Shown: positions 62,773 through 64,000 of the stretch, in pieces
How positions within the stretch are numbered: position 1 is the first letter of the stretch
Layout: every line of letters begins with the position of its first letter
Position numbers and translations under genes: made by a program
Assembly (NCBI GenBank): GCA_963718995.1
Contig: CAVRAP010000021.1
Span: forward strand, 186,001-250,000
From: UBA4744 sp963718995
GTDB taxonomy: Bacteria > Actinomycetota > Acidimicrobiia > Spongiisociales > UBA4744
Direction of reading: 5' to 3'
DNA: 64,000 nt
Notes under the pieces: generated by a model
Told to the model about the DNA's origin: nothing
Databases searched by the model: none
What the model saw: the letters and a program-made list of their open reading frames with translations, nothing else

Positions 62773-62778
62773 ACGATA
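62773..62778 (-). promoter_or_regulatory. -10 box (TATCGT) of the kinase gene
   Basis: On the minus strand TATCGT ends 7 bases before ATG 62765, a leaderless pattern. It supports splitting the long open frame here. Confidence 0.4.
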
Positions 62779-62968
62779 GAAGCAGGAACAATCGGTGTTG
62801 ATGTGGACCCGCGTGTCACACACACCGCCGGATGGTCACTGAACCGCATCGGTTGACGGCAAACACCAATGAACGCGAGGGGGCGCGCCGCTGCCGCCAC
62901 GCAGTGGGCTGGTTCGTTGCCATTCGATAGTGAGGACGTTGGCTCGGGACGAGCTGGAGGGACCTGGG

Positions 62969-64000
62969 TCAGGGCGGTCCGCGAGTGACGGGGGATAGGA
63001 ACCGGCGGCGTTGGGGTGGACTGCCCGGGTCGATCTGATACCCGTTGCGATGGATGACGACGTGGTGATGAAACCAGCAGAGCGTCGTCAGATTCGCCGG
63101 TTCGTGTGACCCGCCTTGGGATAGCGGGGTTATGTGGTGGGGTTGCAGGCGATAGCGGGATCGGCATCCATCGATGGTGCACATCGCCTCCGTCTCGGTG
63201 GAGGATGAACCTTCTGAACTTTGGCGGGATCGTCCGAGCCGTCGGACCCACTGCCAACGGTTGCCCCTGATGACCGGTTGTGAGGATTTCGACCCGGCCG
63301 CCGCACAGGATCTGCTCCAGGGTGAGCGGCCCGATACGCGGTCCGCCGGCGATCGCGGCACCGCTTTCCCCGTTGGTTCGGGTGGCGAGCCCGGCCTCGA
63401 GATGGATCGAAACGAGAGGAGCCGAGGCCGTTCCTTCCCCTGTTCCCTTCAGTGAGTCCTGAGCGATTGATATCAGAGCGTCGGCTTGCCGTTGGCTCCG
63501 GGTACACCTCGTTCCGTCGGGGAGGGGCGGGAACTGCTCGGCTCGCTGCTGGAGGGCTTCTTCGACCAACCGTCCGTCTGCCGCGGGGAGCAGTCCCCAC
63601 ATCTTGTAGGAGGACTCGTCCAGAGCTGGTTGGATGGACAGGAACCGCTCGTCGAATACGTGCTGCTCGTCAGAGCGGCTCATCCTCTGGTGCCTGGCAG
63701 CCACGCGACGCAGCCCGCCGATGTCCCAACCCCGGGACGAATCCACGAGAGCCTGGTCGGCACCGGCGGCGACCAGCCGCGACTCTTCTACGGCTCGGTC
63801 GAAGGACACGTGGCCATCGTCGAGTTGATCGGCCAGGACCGGTTGGTCCTGGAGACGGCGGGCGGCCTGGATCAACCGTAGAGCGGTTTCCGGAGCCAAA
63901 TCCATCCGGGCGGCTGCCCATTCCTGGAGACTGCGGGCACCGTCCCCCATGGGGATCTGCCGGCGGTCGACCTCGGTGAGGAGCTGCATCTGCGTGGCCC
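62969..64000 (-). CDS. DUF222/HNH endonuclease-like protein, 5' end beyond window, one frameshift
   Basis: The N-terminal part in the outer frame (SLQEWAAARMDLAPETALRLI, HQRMSRSDEQHVFDERFLSI, TRSQRQADALISIAQ) matches DUF222, and the frame is open to the window edge. Near 63190 the frame changes (one base too many) into TIDGCRSRYRLQPHHITPLSQGG and LTTLCWFHHHVVIHRNGYQI, the HNH motif with its Cys pair. DUF222-HNH proteins are multi-copy in actinobacteria, often linked to 13E12-type repeat elements; function unclear, perhaps nuclease of a mobile element. Confidence 0.8.

Overview
The window looks like a chromosomal segment of a high-GC Gram-positive bacterium (Actinomycetota), most plausibly an uncultured member of Acidimicrobiia or a sister class. 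This rests on gene content: coenzyme F420 genes, a manB/Trm112/SIS-isomerase/ahcY operon, a secA-prfB-ftsE-ftsX-M23-smpB block, LytR-CpsA-Psr and PASTA-PBP wall genes, and many start codons lying 6-9 nt behind a TANNNT box (leaderless style). No rRNA, tRNA, CRISPR, prophage or insertion sequence was recognised. Genes are tightly packed and the largest gap is about 200 bp.

Layout. 1-2581: two tandem, frame-disrupted polytopic membrane proteins resembling GT-C glycosyltransferases. 2745-12912: a cell-surface cluster in which a sugar-dehydrogenase-like propeller, an M23 peptidase, an M15 peptidase with FG-GAP repeats and a SpoIID-like protein each carry three SLH-like, mostly cysteine-bearing modules; a double-GT2 protein lies inside it and an ExoA-like GT follows. 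14087-18589: cobalamin adenosyltransferase, leucyl aminopeptidase, polyprenyl-phosphate sugar transferase, rhodanese-ThiF protein. 18660-28342: an unknown protein, a class A PBP, methylmalonyl-CoA mutase large subunit, acyl-CoA carboxylase alpha and beta subunits, biotin ligase and an alpha/beta hydrolase. 28393-32768: LCP protein, UDP-glucose dehydrogenase, GT2 and NAD-epimerase (envelope polysaccharide precursors and attachment). 32849-34476: cofE and cofD. 34549-43367: a 1371-residue GT2/membrane protein, a thioredoxin-like protein, three small Cys-rich or basic proteins, a PTPS-related membrane protein, GtrA and another GT2. 43465-47217: manB, Trm112-like, phosphoglucose/phosphomannose isomerase, ahcY. 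47273-49731: divergent FtsH-like protease and comF. 49832-54276: hpf, a LuxR-type response regulator, a HEAT-repeat protein and an HD-GYP phosphodiesterase, all overlapping. 54317-61652: secA, prfB (programmed frameshift), ftsE, ftsX, EnvC-like M23, smpB. 61779-64000: an APH-family kinase and a DUF222/HNH protein cut by the window end.

How the parts fit. Most of the window serves envelope construction: sugar-nucleotide supply (manB, PGI/PMI, ugd, epimerase), lipid-linked transfer (sugar transferase, GT2s, GtrA, GT-C-like proteins), attachment (LCP), peptidoglycan synthesis (PBP), remodelling (M23, M15, SpoIID, FtsEX-EnvC) and export (SecA). A metabolic block links propionyl-CoA carboxylation, biotinylation, AdoCbl supply and methylmalonyl-CoA mutase.

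Quality warning. At least eight genes, including secA and hpf, are interrupted by single-base indels, several of them one extra base in a short homopolymer. I read most of these as sequence errors rather than biology. Two long open frames (HEAT + HD-GYP at 51031-54276; HNH + APH at 61779-63989) are in my reading false fusions made by such errors or by chance read-through, and are split here.
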